DNA of 34,144 nucleotides, from positions 1 to 34,144 of the forward strand of contig CAYZVH010000011.1 of assembly GCA_964481755.1 (NCBI GenBank). Reading direction: 5' to 3'. Source of the stretch: Phocaeicola_A sp964481755 (lineage in GTDB: Bacteria > Bacteroidota > Bacteroidia > Bacteroidales > Bacteroidaceae). The position numbers and the translations under genes are program-made. The notes under the pieces were generated by a model. That model saw nothing but the letters and a program-made list of their open reading frames with translations. It was not told the DNA's origin and did no database searches. Each line of letters begins with the position of its first letter. The stretch's first letter is position 1. Positions 16,372-24,491 of this stretch are shown here, piece by piece.

Positions 16372-16884
16372 ACCCTTCAGCGAATTCTCGCCAAGAGTTT
16401 TCCTGAAAATCGCCAGTGCCTTGCTTATGTGCTTGTGTATCATCCCCACCGAGGTGTCCAGCAGTTCGGCCATCTCGCTATACTTCTTCTTCTCGATGTA
16501 GCATTGCTCCAGGATGAATCGTGTGCGGGTGGGCAGTGTGTCCATGATGCGCTCCACCTGCTTCATCCGCTCCTCGTGCACCGCCGCGTCGCTGTCTATG
16601 AGTGCTATCTTCTCGTTGATGAACCCCTGCAGCGCGTTGCGTTCCACGGCCAGATGCTTCAGGTAGTTGAGGCAGCGGTTGCGCAGGGCGCGGTTCAGAT
16701 AGGCTTCGGGGCTCTCCGGTCGCCAATCGTCGTACTGCTTCCATAGGTCGGCGAAGAACTCGCTCACCACATCCTTGGCCGCCTCCTCATCCTCTAGGAA
16801 ATCGAGCGCATAGTGGTACAGGCGGGCGTAGTTCCCTCGGAACAACGCTTCAAACTCTACTTCTTGTTTTGCCTTATTACTCAT
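16360..16884 (-). CDS. ECF RNA polymerase sigma factor, locus A
   Basis: 174 residues from the ATG at 16884 (MSNKAKQEVEF). A longer frame exists to 16962, but the promoter at 16919-16949 lies inside it, so the shorter form is chosen. Region 2 covers about 15-85 (FRGNYARLYHYALDFLEDEE and VSEFFADLWKQYDDW). Region 4 covers about 118-168, with the helix-turn-helix KKYSEMAELLDTSVGMIHKH. It lacks region 1 and 3 domains, as expected for an ECF factor of the FecI/Bacteroidetes type. It should direct transcription of susC-A and fecR-A, the two genes preceded by the GGTACC-N16-TGTCT motif. Confidence 0.93.
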   Translation of the reverse strand: MSNKAKQEVEFEALFRGNYARLYHYALDFLEDEEAAKDVVSEFFADLWKQYDDWRPESPEAYLNRALRNRCLNYLKHLAVERNALQGFINEKIALIDSDAAVHEERMKQVERIMDTLPTRTRFILEQCYIEKKKYSEMAELLDTSVGMIHKHISKALAIFRKTLGENSLKGGTE

Positions 16885-16918
16885 AACGCTCTCTCCGTCC
16901 CCTGGTGGGGTTTCGCTG

Positions 16919-16949
16919 CAAAGGTAATATCCGTTTGGCAAATGGCAAG
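16919..16949 (-). promoter_or_regulatory. Housekeeping promoter of sigma A
   Basis: The minus strand reads TACCTTTG at 16919-16926, an exact -7, with CTTG at 16946-16949 as a partial -33 at 19-bp spacing. The leader would be about 28 nt. An ATAGAT-GCTT-ATCTAT palindrome lies just upstream (16964-16979). Confidence 0.65.
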
Positions 16950-17014
16950 AGAAATCGGACAAAATAGATGCTTATCTATCCAAGAGCTATAACGAAATTA
17001 GTATCGCGACCGGA

Positions 17015-17114
17015 CGATATCTCTGTTCAATGACTTTGAACGTGTGTACAAAGACTCTGAACATGTGTTCAAAGTCACTAAACGTGTGTTCAAAGTCTTT
17101 GAACAGAGATTTCG
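17015..17114. repeat. Array of four 17-bp palindromes at 21-bp intervals
   Basis: Units start at 17025, 17046, 17067 and 17088, with consensus GTTCAAAGTCTTTGAAC. The last unit is a perfect palindrome with 7-bp arms. The first is perfect over 6-bp arms, and the middle two have one or two mismatches. The spacers are GTGT, ATGT and GTGT. The flanks ATCTCT (17019-17024) and AGAGAT (17105-17110) are inverted copies, so the whole 100 bp is an imperfect palindrome: the outer 27-nt arms (17015-17041 and 17088-17114) match at 25 positions. It lies between the divergent sigma-A and susC-A promoters. Confidence 0.9.
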
Positions 17115-17239
17115 AATGTACTCACGGCCTATTTCGTCGCTTCTCTCGCCTTATTTCGTTATCACTCTCGCTCTGTTTCTTCCGGTAGAGGGAACGATGT
17201 ATCCTCTTCCTTCGGATAAAGACATTTTCTTTCTTGGAC
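17115..17239. other. Intergenic stretch with no recognised element
   Basis: Between the palindrome array and the palindrome next to the susC-A promoter. I see no gene or clear regulatory motif. An open frame crosses it but looks like chance. Confidence 0.5.
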
Positions 17240-17265
17240 CTTCGCGAAAAATATTTCGCACGAAG
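17240..17265. promoter_or_regulatory. Imperfect palindrome abutting the susC-A -35 box
   Basis: CTTCG-CGAAA, 4 nt, TTTCG-CA-CGAAG. It ends 1 bp before GGTACC at 17267. The position suits an activator or repressor site, but no binding protein is known. Confidence 0.4.
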
Positions 17266-17266
17266 A

Positions 17267-17294
17267 GGTACCATTCTGCCAAGACGGATGTCTT
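17267..17294 (+). promoter_or_regulatory. Candidate ECF promoter of susC-A
   Basis: GGTACC (17267-17272), exactly 16 nt, then TGTCTT (17289-17294), 44 bp before the ATG at 17339. It matches the fecR-A site at 11 of 12 box positions with the same spacer. Confidence 0.62.
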
Positions 17295-17338
17295 ATGAAT
17301 AAACATTAGTTTTATTGTTCAATTTAAATTGTGATTTT

Positions 17339-20300
17339 ATGAAGAGAGAGCTAAACAAGTACAAGGGGATACTCCTTATCCTCTTTTGTCTGCTTTTAGC
17401 GACGAACATGGGAGCACAATCCCAAAGTCAAGGAAAGAAGATCTCTTTCCAATGTGAGAAAGAAAAACTCCACAAAGCCTTGGATGAGGTAGAACGTCAG
17501 TCGGGCTACTACCGCATGCAGTATGTGATGGAGGATGTGAATCCTTACACGGTGACCAACGTCAAGCTGCAGAATGTGACTGTGGAAAGTGCAGTGAAAC
17601 GCCTGTTGAGTGGCACACCGCTGAAGTACGAAATCAAAGGACGATTCGTCCAGGTGTTCAATCCGAACGCTGCACAGAAGTTCCGCCCCAGCGGCCGCTC
17701 CATCCGTGGATCGGTCTTCGACGAGGCCGGTGAGCCGTTGATCGGCGTTACTGTACGTGTGAAGGGTTCCAGCGAAGGTACCGTCACCGATTTCGACGGC
17801 GCTTTCAGCCTGCCCGCCAATGGCAGCGGCGACGTCACACTGCTCTTCACCTACGTGGGTAAGAAGGACGTGGAGAAACAAGCTAACGCCCGCAAGACAC
17901 TGAACGTGGTGATGGAGGACAACTCCAAACTGCTGGACGACGTGGTGGTGACCGGTTACCAGACGCTGTCGAAAGAGCGCGTGACCGGTTCGTTCGACAA
18001 GGTGAACCAAGAGTTGCTCGCCAGCCGTCCGACGGCCGACCTCTCCTCTGCGCTGCAGGGTGTGGTAGCCGGTATGCAGGCTACCGAGAACGAGGACGGT
18101 ACGGTGGACTTCCTCATCCGTGGTACCAGCTCACTCTACGCCAACACCGCTCCGTTGGTAGTCGTTGACGGATTCCCCATCGAGGGTTCGTTCAGCACCA
18201 TCAACCCGAACGACGTGGAGAGCGTGACCGTGCTGAAGGATGCTGCCGCAGCCTCCATCTGGGGTGCCCGTTCCGCCAACGGTGTGATTGTGGTGACCAC
18301 CAAGAAGGGTCAGCAGGGCAAACTGAAAGTCGACGTGCAAGGCTTCTACCGCTTCGGTACCACGCCCGACCTCGACTACATCATGGCACAGGCCGACAGC
18401 AAGACCACGGTGGACTACGAGATTATGGCCCTGGAGAACGAGTGGTCGCTCTCCGACTTCACTCCCACATCCGAAAACATAGCCTCTCCGCTGTCACTGG
18501 CACAGGACTACTACTATGCCCATAAATACTACGGTATGTCCGAGTCGGAGATGAACAAGAACCTCGACATCCTGCGCAACCGCAGCAACCGTAGCCAGCT
18601 GAAGAAATACCTGATGCAGACGCAAGCTCTGCAACAGTACAACGCCAGCCTCTCCGCCGGCACTGACAAGTACTCCACCTACGCATCGTTGATGTATGAG
18701 AAGAACGACGAGGCTACCATCAAACGTGGCTACGAGCGCTTCATGCTCAACTTCAACAACAGCTACAAGCTCAACTCGTGGTTGACCGCTTCTGTGGCTG
18801 GTACCTTCCAACGCAAGACACATGAGACCAGCGGTGTCACCATCAGCGACTTCACCAGCCTCTCGCCCTATGAGATGTTGGTAGAGGAGGATGGCAGCTA
18901 CGCCTACAACGAGAAATCGTGGAACAAACTGGTGGCCGATAACTTGAATCTGCAGAATCTGCCCTACACCGACTTGTCGTACAACATGCTGCAAGAGGTT
19001 CGCAACCGCTCGTACATGACCAAGTCGACAAACTACCGTGTGAGCCTCGGCCTGAACGCCAAGATATGGCGCAACCTGGTGTTCGACACGAAATATCAAT
19101 ATGAGAAGTACGAGTCCAACGTACGCAACTACGACAACGAGGAGACAGACTATGTCCGCCAGTTGGTCAACTACTATACCTCGTACGACCTCGACAACGA
19201 CGTGCTCTACGAGCAATACATCCCTTCGGGTGGCATCATCCGTCGCAGCAAGAGCGCTACAGACAGCTACGTATGGCGCAACCAGTTGAGCTACAACGAG
19301 ACCTTCGGCAAACACGACATCACCGCCCTTGCCGGTTTCGAGATCAGTGAGTACAAGACCTCCAGCACCTCATATCCTTACGTGTTGGGCTACGACGAGA
19401 AGTCGAACACCTCACAGGCTGCCTACTACGGAAGCAAAGAGTATGGCGCAACCATTACGGGCTATCCCGATTGGTACAGCACACTGGCCTCTTTGGTGAG
19501 CAACTCCTTCTCCGACCGTGTGGACCGCTACTTCTCTTACTTCGGCAACGCATCCTACGTCTACGACGGCAAGTACGGAGCATCGTTCAGCATCCGTTCC
19601 GATGGTTCCAACTACGTGACCGAGGACAAGTCGCTGCGCTGGTCGCCTATGTGGTCAGTGGGTGCCAAGTGGAACCTCGACAAGGAGAAGTTCATGGAGT
19701 CCACCTCCTCATGGTTGGACCGCCTGACACTGCGTTTGACCTATGGTATCAATGGTAACACCGAGAAGAGTACCTCTCCGCAGACCTTGATTTCCACCCG
19801 TGCCAACACCACTACCGGTACTAACGTCTCTTACATCAGCAGCTACGGTAACCCGATGTTGCGTTGGGAAGAGACCTACACCACCAACGTGGGGGTGGAC
19901 TTCTCGCTCTTCAAAGGCCTGCTCTCCGGTAAGGTGGAGTACTACAACCGCTTGGGTAAGTACATCGTGGGTACGGTGACCGTGCCTTACGTGTATGGTA
20001 GTGAGACCCAGAAGTACAACAATGCCGAGATTCTGAACCGAGGCGTCGAGGTGGAACTGACCGGACGCGGCAAGATTAACTCCATCGGTCTGGGCATCAA
20101 CTCCACAGTGACCTTCGCTTACAATAAGAACGTCGTGCAGAAACTGTACTATCCGTCGCTCTACTGCTACCAACTCTGCTACGCTTCCAATCCTTCCAAC
20201 GGCTACTTCGTCGAGGGTAAACCCGTGGGCGCTGTCTATAGCTACGAATACGCCGGAGTGCGCGACGGTGTGCCTCACGTGAAGACCGCTGACGGTCAGG

Positions 20301-20860
20301 AATGGTCGTTCAACGACTTGACACTGCACAACCGGACCCTGGGCTTGGACAAGATGACATACAGCGGCACATCCATCTCTCCGTACACCTTTGGTTGGGC
20401 CAACCAGTTCACCTGGAAGAACTTCGACCTCTACGTCTACATGACCGGTAAGTTCGGCGGTGTGTTCCGCGACCCCACCACACAGGAGATTCCTTTGGCC
20501 AACTACAAGAACTACTTCTCGAAGTACATCAGTAAGGTGATGGATAGCGACGGTACGGACTACCCGTGTCTGCCGGTGGCCGGCGACTACCAGTGCTACC
20601 GCTGGAGCCGTTACTTACCTTATCTGCAGTCGGACATCCAGGACGCGTCGTTCGTGCGTCTGAAAGAGGTATCGCTCACCTACCACGTGCCCGTACAGTG
20701 GTTGCGCAAGGTCAACCTCTCAGGAGCCAAGGTGTTCGTGCAGGCTCGTGACCTGGGCTTGATCTACACGGCCAACAAACACCACTACGACCCCGAGTGG
20801 TTGCCTGGTACCAACAAACCGACTACAACCATCACCTTCGGTGCAGGTTTCACTTTATAA
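17339..20860 (+). CDS. SusC-like TonB-dependent receptor with STN domain, locus A
   Basis: 1173 residues from the ATG at 17339; an upstream TTG is rejected because the signal peptide (GILLILFCLLLATNMGAQ) fits the ATG. Residues about 35-105 form an STN domain (ISFQCEKEKLHKALDEVERQ), which signals to FecR in transducing receptors. A carboxypeptidase-regulatory-like domain follows (IRGSVFDEAGEPLIGVTVRV). The plug begins around DDVVVTGYQTLSKERVTGSF and includes VLKDAAAASIWGARSANGVI, a SusC hallmark. The rest is a 22-strand-type barrel ending in TITFGAGFTL with a terminal aromatic-hydrophobic pattern. It transports a SusD-captured ligand using TonB energy. The neighbours are thiol-disulfide proteins, not glycosidases, so the ligand may be a peptide, protein or other non-glycan. 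Confidence 0.96.
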   Translation: MKRELNKYKGILLILFCLLLATNMGAQSQSQGKKISFQCEKEKLHKALDEVERQSGYYRMQYVMEDVNPYTVTNVKLQNVTVESAVKRLLSGTPLKYEIKGRFVQVFNPNAAQKFRPSGRSIRGSVFDEAGEPLIGVTVRVKGSSEGTVTDFDGAFSLPANGSGDVTLLFTYVGKKDVEKQANARKTLNVVMEDNSKLLDDVVVTGYQTLSKERVTGSFDKVNQELLASRPTADLSSALQGVVAGMQATENEDGTVDFLIRGTSSLYANTAPLVVVDGFPIEGSFSTINPNDVESVTVLKDAAAASIWGARSANGVIVVTTKKGQQGKLKVDVQGFYRFGTTPDLDYIMAQADSKTTVDYEIMALENEWSLSDFTPTSENIASPLSLAQDYYYAHKYYGMSESEMNKNLDILRNRSNRSQLKKYLMQTQALQQYNASLSAGTDKYSTYASLMYEKNDEATIKRGYERFMLNFNNSYKLNSWLTASVAGTFQRKTHETSGVTISDFTSLSPYEMLVEEDGSYAYNEKSWNKLVADNLNLQNLPYTDLSYNMLQEVRNRSYMTKSTNYRVSLGLNAKIWRNLVFDTKYQYEKYESNVRNYDNEETDYVRQLVNYYTSYDLDNDVLYEQYIPSGGIIRRSKSATDSYVWRNQLSYNETFGKHDITALAGFEISEYKTSSTSYPYVLGYDEKSNTSQAAYYGSKEYGATITGYPDWYSTLASLVSNSFSDRVDRYFSYFGNASYVYDGKYGASFSIRSDGSNYVTEDKSLRWSPMWSVGAKWNLDKEKFMESTSSWLDRLTLRLTYGINGNTEKSTSPQTLISTRANTTTGTNVSYISSYGNPMLRWEETYTTNVGVDFSLFKGLLSGKVEYYNRLGKYIVGTVTVPYVYGSETQKYNNAEILNRGVEVELTGRGKINSIGLGINSTVTFAYNKNVVQKLYYPSLYCYQLCYASNPSNGYFVEGKPVGAVYSYEYAGVRDGVPHVKTADGQEWSFNDLTLHNRTLGLDKMTYSGTSISPYTFGWANQFTWKNFDLYVYMTGKFGGVFRDPTTQEIPLANYKNYFSKYISKVMDSDGTDYPCLPVAGDYQCYRWSRYLPYLQSDIQDASFVRLKEVSLTYHVPVQWLRKVNLSGAKVFVQARDLGLIYTANKHHYDPEWLPGTNKPTTTITFGAGFTL

Positions 20861-20878
20861 TGACAGGAGGACAATGAA

Positions 20879-22381
20879 ATGAGAAAATTCAAAATGAAAC
20901 ATATAGCTTTAGCTTTGATGGCCGCAACCGCGTTCAGCGCCTGCGACTCATACCTCGACAAGCAACCGTCAGCTTCGTCCAACGCTTCCATCAAGGAGGC
21001 CTCGCAGCTGATTTCCCTCTATGACTACGTGACCAATACCTATGAGTATTGCTATCCGGACGCTTATTCGGTGGACGACGTGGGCATCCCTATGGAGATG
21101 TTCGACTCGCGACCCAATGCCTTCAGCTCTACGGAGCTCTGTTTCTATGCGTTGGCCAGCGACGTGATGGCGTCTACCTCTAGCAACAACACGTGGCAGT
21201 ACGAGTATGAGAAAATCTTCACGGCCAACACCATGATCTCCTATGCCAAATCTGTGAACGGTACGGAGGCGGAGAAGAACTTGGCTCTGTGCAATGGTTA
21301 CTTCATGCGCGCTTGGTCCATGTTCCGCTTGGCAACGGTCTACTGCTTGCCCTACAGCGAGGCCAACCGCGAGAAGTTGGGCTTGCCGATGCGTCTGGGC
21401 ACTCTGTTTACCGAGGACATCTCACGCGCCACGTTGGGCGAGACCTTCGACCAGATACTCTCCGACATGGCCGAGGCAGAGAAATACTGCGCACAGGACA
21501 AGGTGCAGGAGGACTTCGCTTGGCGTACCTCGAAGTGTGCCATCTATGGTTTGTACGCCCGCATCTACCTCTATATGAACGACTATGACAATGCCAAGAC
21601 CTATGTGGACAAGGCATTGGCGCTGACTCCGGGTCTGTTCGACTACAACAACCTGACTTGGGGTAACTCAGTAGAGTATGCCGAGACCTCTACCATGCCT
21701 GCACAGACGTTGGACTATTGCGAGACCAACAGCTGGAACTTGGCCAAAATTTATAAATGGAAAGAGTGGATCTACATTCGTTTGCAATACTTGGGTACCC
21801 AGTGGTACAGCCCCTCACAGGATTTGTTGGATTGCTACGACGACAAGGCGAACGACTTGCGCTATCAGTACTCCTACATCGAGCATGGCAACCGCCGTTT
21901 CTCCGTCTCTTACGATTGGTACCGCTTCGACCCGTTCTACGATGGACGCTATGGAGTCTCCGGTCTGACAGCTGCTGAACTGCTGCTGATGAAAGCCGAG
22001 CTGCAGGCACGCTCGAGCGACTGGAGCAATGCGCTGGCTACCCTGACTCCGTTGCGCGAGGCTCGTTTCGCCACCGGTACGGCTACCGCACTGACAGCCG
22101 CCTCACAGTCCGACGCCCTGAAGCAAGTACTGAAGGAACGCCGTCGTGAGTTGCCGTTCACGGTCCGCATGATGGACATCAAACGCTTCGCCATGAGCGC
22201 CACTACGGACGACGACGTGACCATCAGCCGTAAGTTCTACAAAGTGACCACTAGCGGCGTGGATACCTCGGAGACCATACAGGTCAACGTGAAGGGCGAC
22301 GATGCTTGCCTGGCTATTCCTATTCCTGCACAGGACATAGAGAACGCCCAGGGTGCTATCGAACAGAACCCGTTTAAATAA
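20879..22381 (+). CDS. SusD-like surface lipoprotein, locus A
   Basis: 500 residues. The lipobox FSAC gives lipidated Cys22, followed by DSYLDKQPSAS, the usual SusD opening. The Met at 20894 is an alternative start that also fits the signal peptide. The helical TPR-containing scaffold is visible (CNGYFMRAWSMFRLATVYCL; AIYGLYARIYLYMNDYDNAK). The RagB/SusD C-terminal part is present (LKERRRELPFTVRMMDIKRF). It forms the lid over SusC-A and binds the ligand outside the cell. The start is 18 bp after the susC stop. A terminator-like hairpin follows the stop. Confidence 0.95.
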   Translation: MRKFKMKHIALALMAATAFSACDSYLDKQPSASSNASIKEASQLISLYDYVTNTYEYCYPDAYSVDDVGIPMEMFDSRPNAFSSTELCFYALASDVMASTSSNNTWQYEYEKIFTANTMISYAKSVNGTEAEKNLALCNGYFMRAWSMFRLATVYCLPYSEANREKLGLPMRLGTLFTEDISRATLGETFDQILSDMAEAEKYCAQDKVQEDFAWRTSKCAIYGLYARIYLYMNDYDNAKTYVDKALALTPGLFDYNNLTWGNSVEYAETSTMPAQTLDYCETNSWNLAKIYKWKEWIYIRLQYLGTQWYSPSQDLLDCYDDKANDLRYQYSYIEHGNRRFSVSYDWYRFDPFYDGRYGVSGLTAAELLLMKAELQARSSDWSNALATLTPLREARFATGTATALTAASQSDALKQVLKERRRELPFTVRMMDIKRFAMSATTDDDVTISRKFYKVTTSGVDTSETIQVNVKGDDACLAIPIPAQDIENAQGAIEQNPFK

Positions 22382-22395
22382 CATTCTCTCTCTAT

Positions 22396-22444
22396 CTCCG
22401 GCGATGAGGCTATCCTTATGTGTGAATGAGCTTCGTCGCCGGAG
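22396..22444 (+). terminator. Hairpin between susD-A and the downstream thiol genes
   Basis: A 15-bp stem (arms 22396-22410 and 22430-22444, CTCCGGCGA core) containing two G-U pairs that form only on the plus strand, then TTTCTTT. The distal genes have no obvious promoter of their own, so it may act as a partial terminator. Confidence 0.75.
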
Positions 22445-22504
22445 TTTCTTTCCCGGGACAATGCTCTCGACTACTATTCAACTCAAACTATAACCCTTTA
22501 CCTT

Positions 22505-24487
22505 ATGAAGAAATTATTGCTTTACTGCTTGCTGTTGACACCCCTCTGTCTGTTCATGGCAAGTTGCTCATCGGGCAAGAAGCCCAATGAGATTCGTGTG
22601 CTCTACCTGGGCGGCCAGTCCGATTGGGAAAACGGACGGCATGGCACAAAGTCGCCTTTCGAGTCCGAGGAGGCGTTCCAAAAGACGGTGGACGAACGCA
22701 TGGAGGCCTTCGGCACACTGTTGCGCACCTATTTCGACTCGGTGAAAGTGATGCGCGCCATCGACTACACACCGGAGATGTCCGACGGCTACGATGTGAC
22801 CATCTTCGACGGACTGCCCAAAGCTATGGAGGAGGCACGCTATGTGAAGGACGCCGATGGCAACGTCATCGACTACATCCGTGCGAAGTATCTGCCGGAG
22901 GACTTCTCCGCAGCGTCCATCACCATCGGCTCCATTGCCGAGACTATCGGTCGCCGCTATGGCAGCAAGAACGACTGGTACTGCCTCTGCCTGGATGCCG
23001 ACGCACATGGCATGAACTTGGAACACCCCATCTTCAAGGGACCGTTCAAGACCTCTGTCACACTGACCAAGCAACCTACACCGGAGGATGCGCTCCACTA
23101 CGCCTACTTCCAGGATGAGCCTCTGCCTGACTCTGTGATGATGTGGAAGGTCAACACCAAGGGATATATGACAGAAAAGAACTTTAATATAGGTATGGTT
23201 TCACGTCCTTGGGGCTACACCGACTCTCCCGAGTGCGAGGTGATATCGAGCGGCGTGTGCGCCAAGACCATAGATGCCGTGGCCATAGGCCGTCATGCCA
23301 ACTTCCTCACCTGGGGCTTTATCGGCGGACCGCAATACATGACTGATGAGGCTAAGGTGGTGTTCGCCAATGCCGTCGTCTACATGGCACAGCACAAAGG
23401 TCTGCCCATCGCCCGCAAGTATAACGACCGCATCGCCACTCGTGAATACTTGAAAGAGAAAATCTATCTGGCCAAGTATTCCTCTTACCTGGAGCGGGTG
23501 AAGAGCGACTCTATCTTCTATGCACAAAACAAGATAGCTTACGACAAGGCGATGGCCAAGAAGAAGAAAGGCGAGGAGCTGACCAGCGAGGATGAGATAG
23601 CCCTCCGCTATAGCGACGGCACCATCCCTCCCAAGATGACTTACGCAGACTTCTTGAAGAGATATCAAAGAGAATTCTTCGACCAGTTTGGCGAGGATGA
23701 ACAAGCCTATATACGCTATTATCAAGAGAACAAACCTTATATCTATGGTGGACAGGGTAGCTACGAAATCTCCGTGGACGAGGACGCCAAGGCTTGGCAG
23801 ATACCGAACAACGACGTGCGTCTGATAGAGAAAGCCGTTGAGTGCCTGGAGCAGGGCATGGAAGTGGACCGCGCCAATCGAATCCTGCAGCGCTACACGC
23901 TGTGCGAATTCACCCAACCGAGCGAATGGCGCAACTGGCTCAACAAATACAAAGACAAAATCTTCTTCACCGAGTCTGGCGGATGGTTCTTCATGGTGAA
24001 CGAGCAGGGCGCACCGGGCAACGACTACAAAGCACTGGAGCGTCGCGAGGCCGCCAAGAAAGCCCAAGAGACCTCCGAAGCGGAGAAAGCCTCTATGGAG
24101 GAGCCGACGGAGACAAACCCCGTCATCGTGGTGCCTCAGGCCAAGCGGGTGGACGACAAGACCATGGAGGTGAGCTTCGCCTTCAAGATTCTCGCCGGAT
24201 ACCATATATATAGGAGTGTGGCATCGTCCGACCCTTATATCGCACTGGGCCTCGACTTCGATTTGCCCGAAGGCTGTCAACTGAAGGGTGACTTGAAGGG
24301 CATCGCTGCCAAACCGTTTGGCACCAGCGGCACCACCATCTACGAGGACAATGTGACGCTGACCCAACAGATCGGCTGCGCCACAGTGCCCGAGGCGGTG
24401 AAGTGCAAGGTGGTCTTCCAATGCTGCAACTCACAGGCGTGCCTCACTCCGTTTGAGAAAGAGTATGCCATCGACGTAACAAAATAA
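22505..24487 (+). CDS. Lipoprotein: GATase/ThuA-like N-domain fused to DsbD-alpha-like C-domain
   Basis: 660 residues. The lipobox MASC gives Cys21. Residues about 30-310 resemble the ThuA-like class I glutamine-amidotransferase fold (IRVLYLGGQSDW; YDVTIFDGLP; AIGRHANFLTWGFIGGPQYM; then DEAKVVFANAVVYMAQHKG). No clear catalytic Cys-His pair is evident. A charged helical middle runs to about 540. The C-terminal 110 residues (AGYHIYRSVASSDPYIALGL onward) match the DsbD N-terminal (alpha) immunoglobulin-like domain. Cys640 and Cys646 (FQCCNSQAC) have the C-x5-C spacing of DsbD's redox pair; Cys641 is extra. The membrane DsbD-beta domain is absent. It may accept or pass electrons to the TlpA-like protein encoded 4 bp downstream. 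The fusion is odd and the function unknown. Confidence 0.75.
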   Translation: MKKLLLYCLLLTPLCLFMASCSSGKKPNEIRVLYLGGQSDWENGRHGTKSPFESEEAFQKTVDERMEAFGTLLRTYFDSVKVMRAIDYTPEMSDGYDVTIFDGLPKAMEEARYVKDADGNVIDYIRAKYLPEDFSAASITIGSIAETIGRRYGSKNDWYCLCLDADAHGMNLEHPIFKGPFKTSVTLTKQPTPEDALHYAYFQDEPLPDSVMMWKVNTKGYMTEKNFNIGMVSRPWGYTDSPECEVISSGVCAKTIDAVAIGRHANFLTWGFIGGPQYMTDEAKVVFANAVVYMAQHKGLPIARKYNDRIATREYLKEKIYLAKYSSYLERVKSDSIFYAQNKIAYDKAMAKKKKGEELTSEDEIALRYSDGTIPPKMTYADFLKRYQREFFDQFGEDEQAYIRYYQENKPYIYGGQGSYEISVDEDAKAWQIPNNDVRLIEKAVECLEQGMEVDRANRILQRYTLCEFTQPSEWRNWLNKYKDKIFFTESGGWFFMVNEQGAPGNDYKALERREAAKKAQETSEAEKASMEEPTETNPVIVVPQAKRVDDKTMEVSFAFKILAGYHIYRSVASSDPYIALGLDFDLPEGCQLKGDLKGIAAKPFGTSGTTIYEDNVTLTQQIGCATVPEAVKCKVVFQCCNSQACLTPFEKEYAIDVTK

Positions 24488-24491
24488 CAGA

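Noticed and set aside
16885..16962. Upstream extension of sigma A to a start at 16962
   Set aside because: The exact -7 TACCTTTG at 16919-16926 lies within the extension, and region 2 homology begins after the ATG at 16884.
17015..17114. CRISPR array
   Set aside because: The repeats are palindromic and the 'spacers' are only 4 nt and nearly identical; no cas genes are present.
17044..17298. An 84-codon plus-strand open frame across the palindrome array, giving heptad-like peptide repeats
   Set aside because: The 21-bp unit is a multiple of three, so any frame through it stays open and looks repetitive. There is no ribosome-binding context, and the composition downstream is not protein-like.
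17315..17338. TTG start for susC-A, 8 codons upstream
   Set aside because: The ATG at 17339 gives a standard signal peptide; the TTG adds residues that do not fit one.
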